From Diplolepis rosae (Eukaryota; Arthropoda; Insecta; Hymenoptera; Diplolepididae), in the NCBI GenBank assembly GCA_030998225.1, contig JAPYXD010000704.1, positions 7,006,001 to 7,070,000 of the forward strand: a DNA stretch of 64,000 bases. The letters are read 5' to 3'. Position numbers and translations under genes: made by a program. The notes under the pieces were generated by a model. The model did no database searches, was not told the DNA's origin, and saw nothing but the letters and a program-made list of their open reading frames with translations. Of the stretch, positions 13,611-26,226 are shown piece after piece. Numbering within the stretch: position 1 is the first letter of the stretch; every line of letters starts with the position of its first letter.

Positions 13611-13639
13611 TAATATATATATATATATATATATATATG
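13611..13639. repeat. (TA)n microsatellite
   Basis: A TA dinucleotide run, flanked by tatgtatg-type sequence. Confidence 0.9.
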
Positions 13640-14839
13640 GATGGTATCAAATCAATAGGCAGTCAATCAACCATGCAGAACAGTTTCTCGCCTAAGTATA
13701 TAAAGCCAAGTGTCCCTCCGATAATCATTAGTTCAAACTTGACTGCCATACGGAGTACTTTGGTTGCATCGGAGCCGAGTTAACACCTGTAAACTATCAT
13801 CGAATTTAGATGTTAGTAGTAGTTATTGTCAATCTTGATAAACATCAATTAAAACTTATTTTGGGATTTCGTTTTTTGAATCTCCAGTAATTTAATCTTT
13901 GATAATATTTATTATCTGAAAATATTTATTCTAAATTAAAGAAGGAATATTAGCAATTGACCAACATTCAATCTTGTTTCATCAGCAAATTTTGAAGATG
14001 TTTTCATGAAATATGACTAATTCCAGAACTCCCGTTTCAAGTAAAATATTACAATTTTTGAAAGAAATTTTCCTTGAATGTCGCAAGGAAAGTTTTAAAG
14101 AAATTGAAGTCTTTGCCTTATCATTATTTTGAGATTTCCTCCAGAACATTTTACAGTGTATGAAATGTAGGTTGCACTCAACCTTACCTAGAAATATAAT
14201 AAATAAAAATTTGACGATATTTGAATTCTTTGAAAATCGTGCGAAAATTGGACAGGAAAAATTTCGCCTCGTTTGTAGCACTCTCCTTTGAAATAAGATT
14301 TTGACTTTCGAGGTTCATGGAATGTAGAATATCCCACTTGATGGTAAAACGAGAGACGAAACACTTTTTCATGAAGTGACAAGAAATCTTCAGAATAATG
14401 ATATACTCACAGTCTTGTTAACTTACGTATATCTATATATTTGAGGCGAGGAATCCGTGTCGTTTGAAAGGTAAAAGTACAAAAATCTTAATTGTAAAGA
14501 AATATATACTTTATCAGATGTAGGTCGGAGACTTGAACTGAAAGTTTGAATTGTAATTCAAGATTCAAGCTCTGTGCTTGTGGACAGTTAATTAATTCAA
14601 GCTACTCTATTTCACGCAAATCCACACTCATTTTACTTACAGGAAAGAGGTTGAATCCTTGGCAAAGCTTTCTAGCATACGATAACTGCTTCTGTCGTTT
14701 GTGAGATTAATAATGGGTTCCTGAGAAAAGGTGCTTGCATAATAAGTAGCACACCCAAAGGCCAAGCAGCTAAATCGAAAATATGTTATGAGTACACTGT
14801 TAAAAATTTCTACTGTAATTTTCCGAAACTTCTGACTGA

Positions 14840-15960
14840 AGTTTTATTCAGGTACGATTTTGTCAAATTAAGATACACTTTCAGAAAATTCAGTTACTTT
14901 TTAGTAAATTTAAGGAACAATTCCTTAATTTTCAGCTAAAAAGTGTCGAATATTCTGATACTTGTATCTGGAGATTCTTATAACTCGTAAGAGGAATAAT
15001 TTTACGTTTTGGGTAAATGAAGTTTTATGCAGTTACATGCAACTGAAAATTTTGTTACAGTTTCGTAATTTTATAATGAATTTTATAAAAATTCTGTTAC
15101 AGTTTGGTAGTTTTAAGATAAATTTCTTAAAAATTTAGTAGAGTTTCGTGATATTGAAAAATGTTCCAGAAAATGATGTTACTTTTAGTGAATTTAAGCA
15201 AAAATTTCTTAATTTTCAGCTGAAAAGTGTCGAATATTCTGATACTTGTATCTGGAAATTCTTATAACTTGTAAGAGGAATAATTTTACGTTTTGGGTAA
15301 ATGAAGTTTTATGCAGTTACATGTGACTAAAATTTTTGTTACAGTTTAGTCATTTTATGATGAATTTTATAAAAATTCTGTTACAGTTTGGTAGTTTTAA
15401 GATAAATTTATGAAAATTCAGTTAAGTTTCATAATATTAAGAAAAATTTCCAAAAAATTCAGATACTTTTTAGTAAATTTAAGGAACAATTCCTTAATTT
15501 TCAGCTAAAAAGTGTCGAATATTCTGATACTTGTATCTGGAGATTCTTATAACTCGTAAGAGGAATAATTTTACGTTTTGGGTAAATGAAGTTTTATGCA
15601 GTTACATGCAACTGAAAATTTTGTTACAGTTTCGTAATTTTATAATGAATTTTATAAAAATTCTGTTACAGTTTGGTAGTTTTAAGATAAATTTCTTAAA
15701 AATTTAGTAGAGTTTCGTGATATTGAAAAATGTTCCAGAAAATGATGTTACTTTTAGTGAATTGAAGGTAAAATTTCTCAATTTTCAGTTAAAAAGTGTC
15801 GAATATTCTGATACTTGTATCTGGAAATTCTTACAACTTGTAACAGGAATAATTTCACGTTTTGGGTAACTGACAGTTAGGTATTTTAAAAATAAAATTT
15901 ATGAAAATTTAGTTGAGTTTCGTTATATTGAAAAAATTCCAGAAAATTCAATAGAATTTT
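14840..15960 (+). repeat. tandem array: ~285-bp monomers arranged as 569-bp dimers
   Basis: The marker aagtgtcgaatattctgat occurs at 14941, 15225, 15510 and 15794, at spacings 284, 285 and 284. Units 1 and 3 share variants (ggagattcttataactcg, aggaacaattcctt), while units 2 and 4 share ggaaattctta.aacttg. The repeat is therefore an A-B-A-B higher-order array. AT-rich, non-coding. Confidence 0.85.
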
Positions 15961-17004
15961 CGCAATTTTGAGATACCTTTACTCAGAAACATCATGAATA
16001 TCATCAAATTTTACGGTACCTTTGTAACATACAAATTTTGTAAATTTCTAAACATCTCTAGCAGTGTATCTAGGCTGATTACTGTGGTAAAAAATTTCGA
16101 CAACATTGTACAATGACATGCAGTTGCATAAAAATATAATATATTTAATTGTTACTTCAGTTATTATTAAAAAATTTAGTTGAGTTGATGTCAAAGAATT
16201 TTATTATGAATATTTTTTTCTCAATTTAAAAATTATTTTTTGACGGTAACTGTGGCTAATATTTTAAAATATATAATATGTAATATATATTCAAAGTTTC
16301 AAATTTTTCAGATACAAATATTGGAATATTTATCAAATTGTAACTCACAATCAAAAGATTTTCTTTCAAATTTTATAGAGTCTAACTAAATTTTATTGGA
16401 ATTTATTTTAGTTCCACGAAATAGTAACTGCATAAAACTCTGGTAATGTATTTTTGGAAATTACAAAAAAAAATTTTAACAGTATAAACAACAAAACAAG
16501 GGTTTATTAATTCTTGAGTTTATCGACCGCTATTTAAAAAAAATTAAATTTCAAATCTTAGAAAAATATTTTGTTGACCGTTGACATGATTAAGCTCGAC
16601 TTGGAAAAGTTTTTAATAAAAATTGATAACAGCTTTACAGGAAATATTGACACAGAACATAACCTTCATGACATTCGTACATGTAACTACTGATAACAAA
16701 TCCAACTTGTTTTTGTAACTGCTGATTGAATTTCGTACTCCAATATCGAATAAATAACAGAATATCAATATCAAATAAAATTTGATGATGTAGTAGAGGC
16801 ATGGAAACGTTGGAGCGATATTTATAATAAATTGAAATATCTGGAAGTATATTTTTTATTTTATTTACAATGAAAACTTGGTATTTTCATATTTTCTCTA
16901 CAGTGCATTATAAATGTGAGGGTGAAATTTCGCAACCCTGCAAATATTTTGCTATCAAAATTTATTTATCATATACTCTGTGTTTTTAAAGGTTTCAATT
17001 TCAT
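15961..17004. other. AT-rich DNA, nothing recognised
   Basis: Sequence after the tandem array. The first ~70 bp may be a decayed array edge (acggtacctttgtaac). No gene or palindrome seen. Confidence 0.45.
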
Positions 17005-17200
17005 AACAAATAATCCCGTGTGGAAATCGAACCCGGAAACTGAGCGAGATCCGGACGAATTGCCCTAGTTGTAACCGGGAACTGGTCGTGCTATCCGACC
17101 AGGAATCCGCCAGAAACGTCACGCTGGTTTGGTTATGTTCGCGACATGAAGGCTGGTCGGGAACCGGCCGGGCTACCCGACCCTTTTCTGGCTGTTTTTT
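17005..17200 (-). repeat. GC-rich repeat with tRNA-like box B
   Basis: This GC-rich patch contrasts strongly with its surroundings. On the minus strand gggttcgatttcc resembles a box B, with a possible box A (ggttacaactaggg) before it. Next to it, two related words (ccgggaactggtcg.gctatccgacc and gggaaccggccgggctaccc) look like a degenerate duplication. Possibly a SINE; not confirmed. Confidence 0.3.
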
Positions 17201-17217
17201 AGGGGGGTTCTTAGTAG

Positions 17218-17382
17218 CATTAAAATTTCACTTAATTCACAATTGGACTCATCACCACTGTATTCTTCCTCAATTTTTCGAACTCTTCTGTGTTTTTTAG
17301 CGCGGATAGGATTTCGCTCACGCATACATTCTCCTTCATCCATCATTTTAATTTTTAAAACACGTATCAGATCGACCCACAA
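17218..17382 (-). other. short coding-like stretch of unknown origin
   Basis: The minus-strand frame reads KMMDEGECMRERNPIRAKKH then RRVRKIEEEYSGDESN and CELSEILMLL. This charged, low-hydrophobicity pattern looks more like real protein than random AT-rich DNA. It adjoins the GC-rich repeat, so it may belong to a transposon. Not recognised. Confidence 0.25.
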
Positions 17383-17680
17383 GAATGAAAAATGAATAAA
17401 ACAAAAGAATTCACGTTGTAGGAATTATAGGTTATACTATTACAGATATATTTTTGTACTTGTGCAGATAGTGCATATGCTGTTTGCGCGAAATTTGAAT
17501 AATAACATAAAATATATATTTGAATATTTGGATATATCCTCAGTGAAAATTCCTGTATAGGTCCGCATACAAAATCCTATATGTCCCACCTATAGGATTA
17601 CCTTGTAGAAAATGACGTAAGTTATATATATATATATAACCTTTTATAGTATATATGAACTTGGGTACTCCGAGAGTTAA

Positions 17681-18056
17681 GGGCATGTGATACTTGGAAA
17701 ATTAGCAAATTTTATTCATTTTAAATTTCTACATGTTTATGTCCAAAACACATGAAATTCTAATTCCAAAATTTGGGAAATGTTAGAAAGGATAAAAACA
17801 GGCGTAGATAGATAACTGTTGGTTAAATGAATAGAAAAAAATTCAATTTAAGCAAAATCTATGGAGAACATTTTTTTATTATCAAAACCAAAAGTAGTCT
17901 ATCTACGTCCGTTTTCATCTTCTCTACCATTTCCCAACTTTTGAAAAAAAAATTTAATGTATTAATATAATATATTAATATTTTGGACACAAACATGTAG
18001 AAAGTCGTCCAAGTTGTTCACATAAACTTGCTACTTTTGTCAAGTATCACATGTCC
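17681..18056. mobile_element. 376-bp TTAA-flanked fold-back MITE
   Basis: It is flanked by TTAA at 17677-17680 and 18057-18060. The ends are GGGCATGTGATACTTGG and its inverse, CAAGTATCACATGTCC. The arms pair for most of the length, including the gtagatagataactg / ctatctacgtcc region. Confidence 0.85.
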
Positions 18057-18103
18057 TTAAGGAAAACTACTGCGTAACATCTTTGACAATTTTGAAAAAA
18101 ATC

Positions 18104-18667
18104 TTATGTGCCTCAGCCGCGGAAACTCGTTTTTCCGTTACAGCTGAGAGTAAAGCAATGTTGTATATTCCGTTACAGAGGAATACAATGTAGAAATTGA
18201 ACTGCGCATGTGCATTATAGTCTTACAGCGGAACGCAATCTATTTCTTATTCTTCTTCTTCTCACTTCTTGTTCGTACAGCGTTAGCACTGACTACTACA
18301 CAAGACCGATAAAATCAAAATGGCCGGGACTAGTCGCCAATTTGCGCCCGCTTCGTACAAATAGCGCAGCAAACAACTACAATAAGTACTAGATTAGATT
18401 CCAATGTACGCATAAAAACTCGTATCCGCACCACAGTCACATAAAATAGAATATGTGCCAATGCACATAATTCGGGACATTGCGAGACTTGCGACAATGC
18501 TCGCAGGACTGATTGCGCCTCGGATTCGTCTCGGCTTTGTCTCGGCTTTGCCTCAGCTACGTCTCGGCTATGCCTCACCTACGCCTCGACTACGCCTTGG
18601 CTTCGATCTCCTGCGAGCATTGTCGCTCGTCACGCAATTACCCTCATTGTGTGCCTAGGCACATAAT
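18104..18667. mobile_element. ~560-bp palindromic element with GC-rich minisatellite, copy 2
   Basis: This is a complete-looking relative of the element nested in the mariner. It starts TTATGTGCCTCAGCCGC and ends GCCTAGGCACATAA, giving short inverted termini around TTATGTGCCT. A related motif (tatgtgccaatgcacataa) recurs internally at about 18448. Positions 18505-18605 hold about eight degenerate 12-bp units of the type cctcggctacgt; copy 1 has about four. No transposase is encoded, so it is non-autonomous if mobile. Confidence 0.78.
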
Positions 18668-19561
18668 ATACTATTAAACATCATATAGGTTCACCCTAGC
18701 GAAAGTTCCGGATTGAAATTCTTTCCCAACCAATCCGCCCTATTCCGAGCCATTCCGGAATCTGATTCCGAACTAAACCGAGTTATTCCGAATAACTCCA
18801 AAGCAAATTTTCAATCCGAATCAACTTGAAGCTAATTCAAAAACAATAATTTCAACTTAACAACTGCGAAATGTTTCAATAATTTAGAGAACATTATCAA
18901 TCGCACATGTATGTATTCATTTAAGTAATATATTTTCTTGCATTAAACAGTAAAGTATAAAAAATATCTAGATTTCAAGTAGAAAATGTAGCGAATAATA
19001 TTCCTGAGACGAAAGATAGGTGTAATTATGTGTACAATATCGCAGGTAATTCTAGGATCATTAGTAAACTATTACATATATGCAGGAAACTATTATCGTA
19101 CATAACTTCTCTACGCAACGCTCGGTTCATACAAACGGTTAGACGGACGGAACCGACGCGACGCGCTGTGGGTACGTAATTTGAGGATTATGTCTGCTCA
19201 TACATTACATCCCGAACAATGCCTAGGTGACGTTAGAGTCGTACAATCAAGTATGTAATCTGTGTGAATATTCCACAATTCTCCTAAATTCAAATACCTC
19301 TTCTCTTCCTTGTACGGTCTCCATCTCTACAATTCAGGGCAATATTTAACTCTGAGCTTTACTAGCAATACGATTTGGTTCAGAATATTAACTTTCCTGA
19401 CATAGTAATGTATTGTTTAGTGAGCTGCCTCTAATGAATGTCCGTTGTCAAATCTCAAGTAACTGGTTATAGAATACGAGAGACAAGAAGCCTAAGAGTG
19501 AACAGAAGCCCAGGCAGGGAGTAGATGAATAGAACTGGAGGAAAGTTATCAAGAGCGCACT

Positions 19562-19563
<2 letters not shown>
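18668..19563. other. unique DNA with GC-elevated patch
   Basis: Positions 18690-18800 are rich in attccg words (degenerate short repeat). Positions 19100-19250 are GC-elevated (gacggaaccgacgcgacgc) with no recognised gene. Confidence 0.4.

Positions 19564-19602
<39 letters not shown>
19564..19602. repeat. (TA)n microsatellite
   Basis: An uninterrupted TA run of about 20 repeats, the longest in the window. Confidence 0.92.
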
Positions 19603-19605
<3 letters not shown>

Positions 19606-19698
19606 ATAGAAGATTTTAAGAGCCTCTCATAAAAAATCCTTTCATTGAACATTTTTATTATGATCTACAGTAAAGTCAGAAATTATTGAACTGCCTAC

Positions 19699-21190
19699 TC
19701 TTATGTGAAAAATCACTTTTAAAAATTTCATCAAATTTTTACGTTTTGAGACCTCCCGAGTCAGAAAAAACGGTTTTTACAAAAGTTTCTCTGTCTGTCT
19801 GTCTAGTACATAGATAGAAATTTGATGGTTGAAAATACCATTTTTGACGGAAAACCAGAACCATTAGGGATTTATGCCAACTAGTCTCGAAAATATGTTA
19901 CTCAATATGACACGTTTCGGGAAATATCACCAAGAATGATGGTAAAAATTAAAAATTCATGTACCAATTTTTTTTTGGACAAAATATACCTTTAAAAATG
20001 TGTATGTATATCTTTCGTGTTTACATTATAAGACATTCCACAGGCTCAAATATTACTTTCACGCATTTACGGAATATTATAGTCATAACGTTCGAAAAGT
20101 CCCCATCAGAGTTAAAACGTTGGAATCGTAGATGGTACTTTTTCTCCTCCTTAAAAACGTTCTACCAATTTTAATTCCCCCTCGGTAGGACTCATTTAGG
20201 TAGGTTTTGTTCGGCTAAAATGCTTGCGACTTGGCAAATAAATAAAGGAAATCGATAAGGAGCAATGAAGATTAACAGTAGTATTACGAAATGATACAAT
20301 GAAAAAAAATGTTTTTTCTTCAATTTGGAATTATTATCATTGGAGATGGTAAAATCCACTTTTATTGATTTGACTTTCTGAGCCCTACTGTAGTCGAAAT
20401 ATGAGAATGCTCGAAAGTGAAAGATACCCACCATAGATGGTAAAAATTTGCCTCAATGTTTCCATTTAATATAATATTTTTGTGGTTTTGAAAAAAACTT
20501 TATGAAAAAATCAAAAATTCCAATACTGTGCTCGTAATCTTTACTAATTATCCTCATAACATTTTTCGAATAAACTAAAATTAGAAAAGTTAAAGTGTGT
20601 TAAAACTTGAGAAAAGTCAATATCTAAATTGCAATTTTGAGTTAAATTATAAGAGAGACGAAAAAAAAGTTGAGATAAAAAATTGTTTACTACATAAAGA
20701 TCTACAAGTTTAAACGGTAACACTTTTTTTAAGATGTATATTTTTCTTTCTAATTTAAAAAAATTATAATATGCGAAAAAAACGTACGTTTTCAAAATTG
20801 TTCGTTTCAATAAAATCTACAAATGTTTGTTGACATAGTTTCTCATAAAATGTATATTTCTCATTTCAATTTAAAAAAAAAATACGATTAAAATTCAAAA
20901 ATTCCATTATATAAAAAGAAACGTTGAGATGGAAAATTATTTGCCTAAATGAGGTCTACAAATTCTCAATAGAACATTTTTTGATAAGATGTATAATTTA
21001 TGTTATGGTTATAAAAATAAAAACATTATTGAAAATCCAAAATGTACATTTCATCGGAACAATAGTATATTACATTACAATTACAATCAAAGTATTGCAA
21101 AAAAAAAAATTTATATTCTTTAAAAGCACTAGTGAGTCTGGTAATGATACGTATTTTAAAAAAAATTTCAAATTATTTTCAAACTGAATC
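19699..21190 (+). mobile_element. HINE-like repeat copy D, fragmentary
   Basis: The 5' signature (ttatgtgaaaaatcac, gagacctcccgagtcag, and the GTCT run at 19794-19803) lies at 19699-19810. The A-rich body (aaaattgtttactacataaa, gaggtctacaaattctca) occupies about 20470-21190. The 600 bp between do not match the family and are probably a nested insertion. The 3' hairpin block is absent. Confidence 0.55.
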
Positions 21191-21203
21191 TCGTATAGTT
21201 AAA

Positions 21204-22489
21204 ATAGAGAATGAAATCTAATTATCCCAAGTAGAAATTTTCAAAAGTTTTATTTGAGATACTCGTGAGTTTTCCTTTTCAACTAGTGAGGCCCTCTTGA
21301 GGAAAAATTGTAAGTTATTCAAAAGAAATGTAATGCTACGCCATTTATGTTATTAGTGAGTCTAAACTTTTCAAGTATTGTTGAGGCACTCTCTAGTTAT
21401 TTTTGAGAAAATAGACAGTTCTTTCTCAGGAATCGAAATCTGACATATGTACTTTAATCTGCCCAAGTAGAAATTTTCAAAAGTTTTATTTGAGATACTC
21501 GCAAGTTTTCCTTTTCAACTAGTGAGGACCTCTTGGGGAAAACTTATAAGGTATTCAGAAGGAATGTAATGCTACGCCATTTAAGTTATTAGTGAGTCTA
21601 AACTTTTAAAGTATTGTTAAGGCACTCTCTAGTTATTTTTAAGGCAATAGACAGTTCTTTGTTAGGGATTGAAATCTCACATATATGTACAAAAATCTGA
21701 GTGAACGTTTTGAGCAATAAAATTTAATGTTGATGGGCCTTGAACGTCGATTCCAAAAAATTTGTCTGCATCAGTTCATCCGTCTGCCACAAAAACTGTT
21801 ATATAAAAACCTAATACCATAAATGAGAAACCAAAAAAGTTTTTGAAAACCAGGTAACGAAAACTTATGCGGGATCCCGAGGAATTTATAGATTAAGTAC
21901 TTAAGGAAGTAATCAAAGGACTTTGTAGATTAAAAAATAAATTGTACGTGACATGCTTTTGCAACATTTTGGACAAGAAACAAAACAAGGTAAATTGCGA
22001 ATTTTATTGAAAAAATAATGTCATAACCCATAAAATATAGACGTATTGCGATGAATACTTACTAGACTCATACTGATACTTTTGGATAATTTTTCTCCTT
22101 TTACGAAACCTCTTCACTCGGCTTCTGTTTCCTTCCCTTTTTCGGTCCATTCTTCCATATGCAAAATTCTTTTTCCAACACCTCACTAACGGACTAAATT
22201 TTATGTTGACATTTAACTTGTATTTTTAGTATGCACACATTAAATGAAATGATTCTAAGTTTTCGCTTACAAATGCCTCAACAATTACTTACAAGAAATA
22301 TTCAAAAGTTAATCACGGGGGAAACTGGACAAGTTTTACTTCAATTTAGCTTGTAATAATTAAACTTACAAATAACTAGTAAGTCCCTTACGAATATTTT
22401 TTTACTAGTTTTGACTTACTATTTACTAATCAACTGATAAGTGAAACTTAAGACATTTCTACCTGGGATAATTAGATTTCATTCTCTAT
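21204..22489. mobile_element. 1.29-kb element with ~36-bp TIRs and internal tandem duplication
   Basis: The left end atagagaatgaaatctaatt and following tatccc pair with the inverse at 22458-22489. It sits between HINE-like copies D and E. Inside, 21226-21463 and 21464-21690 are tandem copies of a 238-bp unit. No recognised coding region. Confidence 0.6.
21226..21690 (+). repeat. tandem duplication, 238-bp unit, two copies
   Basis: Both copies start cccaagtagaaattttcaaa and continue through agtgaggnc and gctacgccattta to tagacagttcttt. They differ by scattered substitutions. Confidence 0.8.
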
Positions 22490-22496
22490 CAATAAT

Positions 22497-22836
22497 TTTT
22501 TTTTCATTCTCTATACCACTATTAGAATTTTTGATTTTTTCAAAAACACAAAAAATGGTCTAGTTTCCTCAGTTTTGATTGGATATGGCTGGTTAACGAA
22601 CTTGTCCTTACTTTTTCGGCTCGGATAAAGTGTGCCAAAGCCCAATTCAGTCTGATAATTCTATCGAGAGTTATGCCGCACACGACCTACTACAGACAGA
22701 CAGACAGACTGACACTTTCGTAAAAACCGTTTTTTCTCACTCAGGGGCTCTCAAAACGTAAAGATTTGATGAAAATTTCGAAAGTCATTTTTCACATAAA
22801 ACCACTACCTTCTCATATGATGAGAATGTAAAAATG
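22497..22836 (-). mobile_element. HINE-like repeat copy E, 5' fragment in reverse orientation
   Basis: It reads in reverse: the terminal palindrome (catatgatgagaatgt) is at 22820-22836, the GACA tract complementary to GTCT is near 22695-22715, and the inverse of the cataactctcgatagaa segment is present. Only the first ~340 bp of the family are present. Confidence 0.6.
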
Positions 22837-25259
22837 AAAATTTTTTATTTTATTTAATATAACTTCACGTGATATGGCTCTTCACTAATTATTTAATAAT
22901 GGATGAAATCGTACAAAAGCCTAATTCAGTCTGAAAGTCACAAAAGCTTTTATTTTTCGTTGTTATGAAAATAGAATGACTGATGGAAAATTGAAATAAG
23001 GATTAGTAAACTCTTAATTTTTGTTATAAATGCAGTGACAGCGAACTTTGGTGGAACTTGTGATGACGAACTTTTTAATTAATAGACTAGCACTTGGTTC
23101 AGATAATTGAGAATTTAATATTGCAGTAGAGTTATTTGTTCTTTGATTTCATTCTTAGATTGCCTTTTTTCAATTCCCTTTCCTCTCCTAGTCTAGTAAT
23201 TAAATTAAACTACGAAAACACTACACTGCCGAACAAGAATGTACCAAAGAAAATTCCTACGAAGCAGTTTTAAATTACACCTATTACTTATCCTTTTTTA
23301 TTTATTGTGCTCAATTGTTCGTATATATACCCGTCCGATTTTCCATGGAACACACCATATATAAATAGTCACATGACTCCATAATTTTAATAAATGCAAG
23401 TTTATTTCCACATGAAACAATTAATGTTCTACAACTTGATCGTGTCCAATTTTTGAATTGAATTAAATAATTGTTCAAATTTTTTACTCTACGAAACTGA
23501 TTTCTTCCTTATTTTAGGGATTAAAATGTTTGTTTAAAAAAATTGGATATAATAAAGTTATAATGAATCTTCTTCTCCAAAAAATTATCTCTCATTTATT
23601 AAAATCCTATTATTGTAAAAATGGTATTAATCGTTATTAAAAAAATTCAGTCATAAATTTGTATATTGAGTTCAAAATTTTGTTATGAAAAATAATCTTT
23701 TTATTTTTTTCCGTAAGTCAACCACCTCAAATAGTTTTATAGAAATCGAGAAATTACTATAAAAATCCAGTTCCAACAGGATAGCTTTATTGCGATACTT
23801 TATTATGCATGTATTTTAATACGCTATTTTTGTTATAATGTGTTCAGAGTGTTTGTAACGTATTCCATTATTGGGTGTTCACTAAAATCAAGTTTTATTT
23901 CATGAAAAAATCTCATTTAGCGAGCGTTGTGCCTATTAGGAGAAAGAAATATATTGACGGCTTGTGTGGACGTGATGACCAGCATGAATCGAACCGAAAA
24001 TGTCGAAATTGCACCATTTCTCTTTGACTTCCAATGAAAGTTATTGGCTCCTGGCATTGACGGGACATCAATGACCATTTTCCTCGATTTTATCGTTGAT
24101 GCACAGGTGGATGCCAATCGAATACAACGGGTGCCTTTACGACCTTGAAATCGAAGTCAACGAGCACTCTACTCAATATAAAAATGGTCAAGATATTTTG
24201 CTCTACCTACAAAGGACCGAATATATAAAGTTTTATATGGATCATAATTTCTGGAATGTAGCCTGTCTGCAAAGTCACATTCTCGAATCGAATTGAAAAA
24301 TGGATACAGGAAAGTTCTATTGAATAGTACTTCTTATAAAATAAATGTCAAAATTACCCAAAGTAGAGGGGTAAATTTATTAAACAGCTTTTTTAAACAA
24401 ACAGAAAGTTAAATTTTTGTATCACAGTACATATAAAAGCTCGGAATTTCGTTTGCAATTTTCCTTTTTAAAATTCATTTTCTAAAATATTTGAAACTCT
24501 TAGTTTTAGAGCGCAATTTACATTACTTGAATGATAAAAAGACCGATTTAGAATAAATTTATTATATATTTCTGTCTATAAACAGGTTTTTAGAATATTT
24601 TCAAAGTGTCTGATTTATGATCATGATAATGATGATGCTTAGACATTGGAGGAAAATAAAACTAGGTACCTATTTTAAGTGTGTTTATAACTGTAATAAA
24701 TCATTACTCTTACTTACAATTATCTTTACGCTCTAATTACTTTCGCTTTTTCGTAGATAAAAGTTGAATATAATTAAGCGAATTTGTTTTATGATGTAGC
24801 TGCTCATTATAAGCATTCATCAATGTTTTTAAGTCTAACGGGAAATATAAAGCTGAAAATAGAACTATGGTAAACCTTGATTTTATGTTATCTGAAATGT
24901 GAATCTACGAATGAAATTTCAGTTCGTAGAGCTTGAACATCCGGTTCGTTAAAGAACGTTACTTTGCCGTAATTGCACGAAGGTAAGTATCCCATTTGAG
25001 GTGATCCACAAGTACAGACTCAGCTTCTTGATGGGAAGACTAGAACTATGGGGTAATAATTCACGATTTTCTTCAATGTATAGTTAAGTTCTATGGATCG
25101 ATATCGTATTTTATACCTCGAGAATCTATGAAAAGCTTTATTTTTCTAATAATTACATATTCTACATTCAAATTTCCATTAAAATTCATTATTTACCACC
25201 CTTAAAAATAAAAATATTTTACTCGATGCTTTCGATGCTTATATTAATTCAAAAACTTG
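22837..25259. other. AT-rich DNA apart from the 23917 block
   Basis: No gene recognised. Only the coding-like block at 23917-24296 stands out. Confidence 0.45.
23917..24296. other. coding-like block, strand uncertain, unrecognised
   Basis: The block has higher GC than its flanks and overlapping open frames on both strands (minus 23917-24117; plus 24096-24296 with MPIEYNGCLYDLEIEVNEHS). Several plus-strand frames look like pieces of one frameshifted protein. No family is recognised. Possibly an old transposon or gene relic. Confidence 0.25.
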
Positions 25260-26040
25260 ATCTGGATGAAGATTTCAAGTTCTAATGGTTCACTCGAGGA
25301 ATCTCCAACGATTTTCTCAGATTAGAAATTGATTCTTCTGGGCTTCAACTACAAGAGGGTGAAAACATAACCCCCAAAATAAATTATAAAATTTGGTCTG
25401 GATAGGGGTGACTCTTGTAGATTTCCCAAAGTGATTTCAGACTTTAATGATCTGACAGGAGAATCCACAACAATTTTTTCCAGTTGAGAAATCGATACTT
25501 GTAGTTTTCGTCCACTAAAGGGTGTTAATAGAACCCTTGAATCTGTCAAAGTAATTTCAAATTCGAATGGCTTCATAAAAAAATCCGCAACGATTTTTTT
25601 AGATGAGAAATCGATACTTCTGGGGTCCAACTACTGGAGGGTGAAATTACAATGCCCAAATAGATTGAAAGACTCAACCTGGACAAGGGTTACACCTGTA
25701 GATCTCTCAAAGCGATTTCAGGTTCTAGATGTCTAATCAGAGAATTTTCAAACGACTTTTTCAGATGTAAAATCGATATATCTGGGCTTTATATACTTAG
25801 GAGTGAAAATACATCCCCCGAAATTGATCAGAAGACTTATCCTTTATATGGTCGACGTCTGTAGGTATCCCTGAGTAATTTCTGGTCCCAACAGTTTGGT
25901 GAAGAAACCCCCAAAGATTTTTCCCGACAAGAAAACAAAATTTCCACCCTTTATGTACTAGGGGATGAAAATAGAACCCCTTGAAATAATTTGAAGTCAT
26001 GGATGGGAGTAACTTCTACGGATGCCCTTAAGTGATTTCA
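25260..26040 (+). repeat. tandem array of ~162-bp units, about five copies
   Basis: A recurring block has gagaaatcgatacttctgg, a gggtgaaaa word, an acccc/ccc word and a gtagat..ccaaagtgatttca stretch. Markers fall near 25339, 25500, 25620, 25782 and 25945; one unit is ~120 bp. The units are diverged, indicating an old array. Open frames here are by-products of the repeat. Confidence 0.7.
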
Positions 26041-26089
26041 GATGCGAATATCCCGGTGAAAAATTCTCGAATCCTATTTTCTAACTTAA

Positions 26090-26222
26090 CCGTTTGAGTC
26101 CCAAGCAACGCGATTGCGCTTTTCAGATTTTGTGTCGATCCTCTTAGCAATTGAGAAAGACAAGCGCTATCGCGCTGTTTGGCCGACCATTTTTTTTCAA
26201 ATGACCCCTGGGACTTAACCGG
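26090..26222. mobile_element. 133-bp TTAA-flanked MITE
   Basis: TTAA lies at 26086-26089 and 26223-26226. The ends are CCGTTTGAGTCCCA and, inverted, CCGGTTAAGTCCCA. The inside holds two cgcgattgcgc / cgctatcgcgc motifs that can pair. It is typical of small piggyBac-type MITEs. Confidence 0.75.
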
Positions 26223-26226
26223 TTAA

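Larger units (their letters stand above)
9741..14839. other. AT-rich DNA with scattered small repeats
   Basis: It contains the diverged direct repeats, the 155-bp hairpin and a TA microsatellite. A GC-richer patch at 10755-10895 (gttgccagacgcttcagtca, gtggaccggtgtcagtgt) is unexplained and might be a promoter or first exon. No gene recognised. Confidence 0.45.

Noticed and set aside
25349..26000. Open frames on the minus strand at 25.3-26.0 kb considered as repeated-domain protein
   Set aside because: They follow from the ~162-bp tandem DNA repeat and are not kept open across units.
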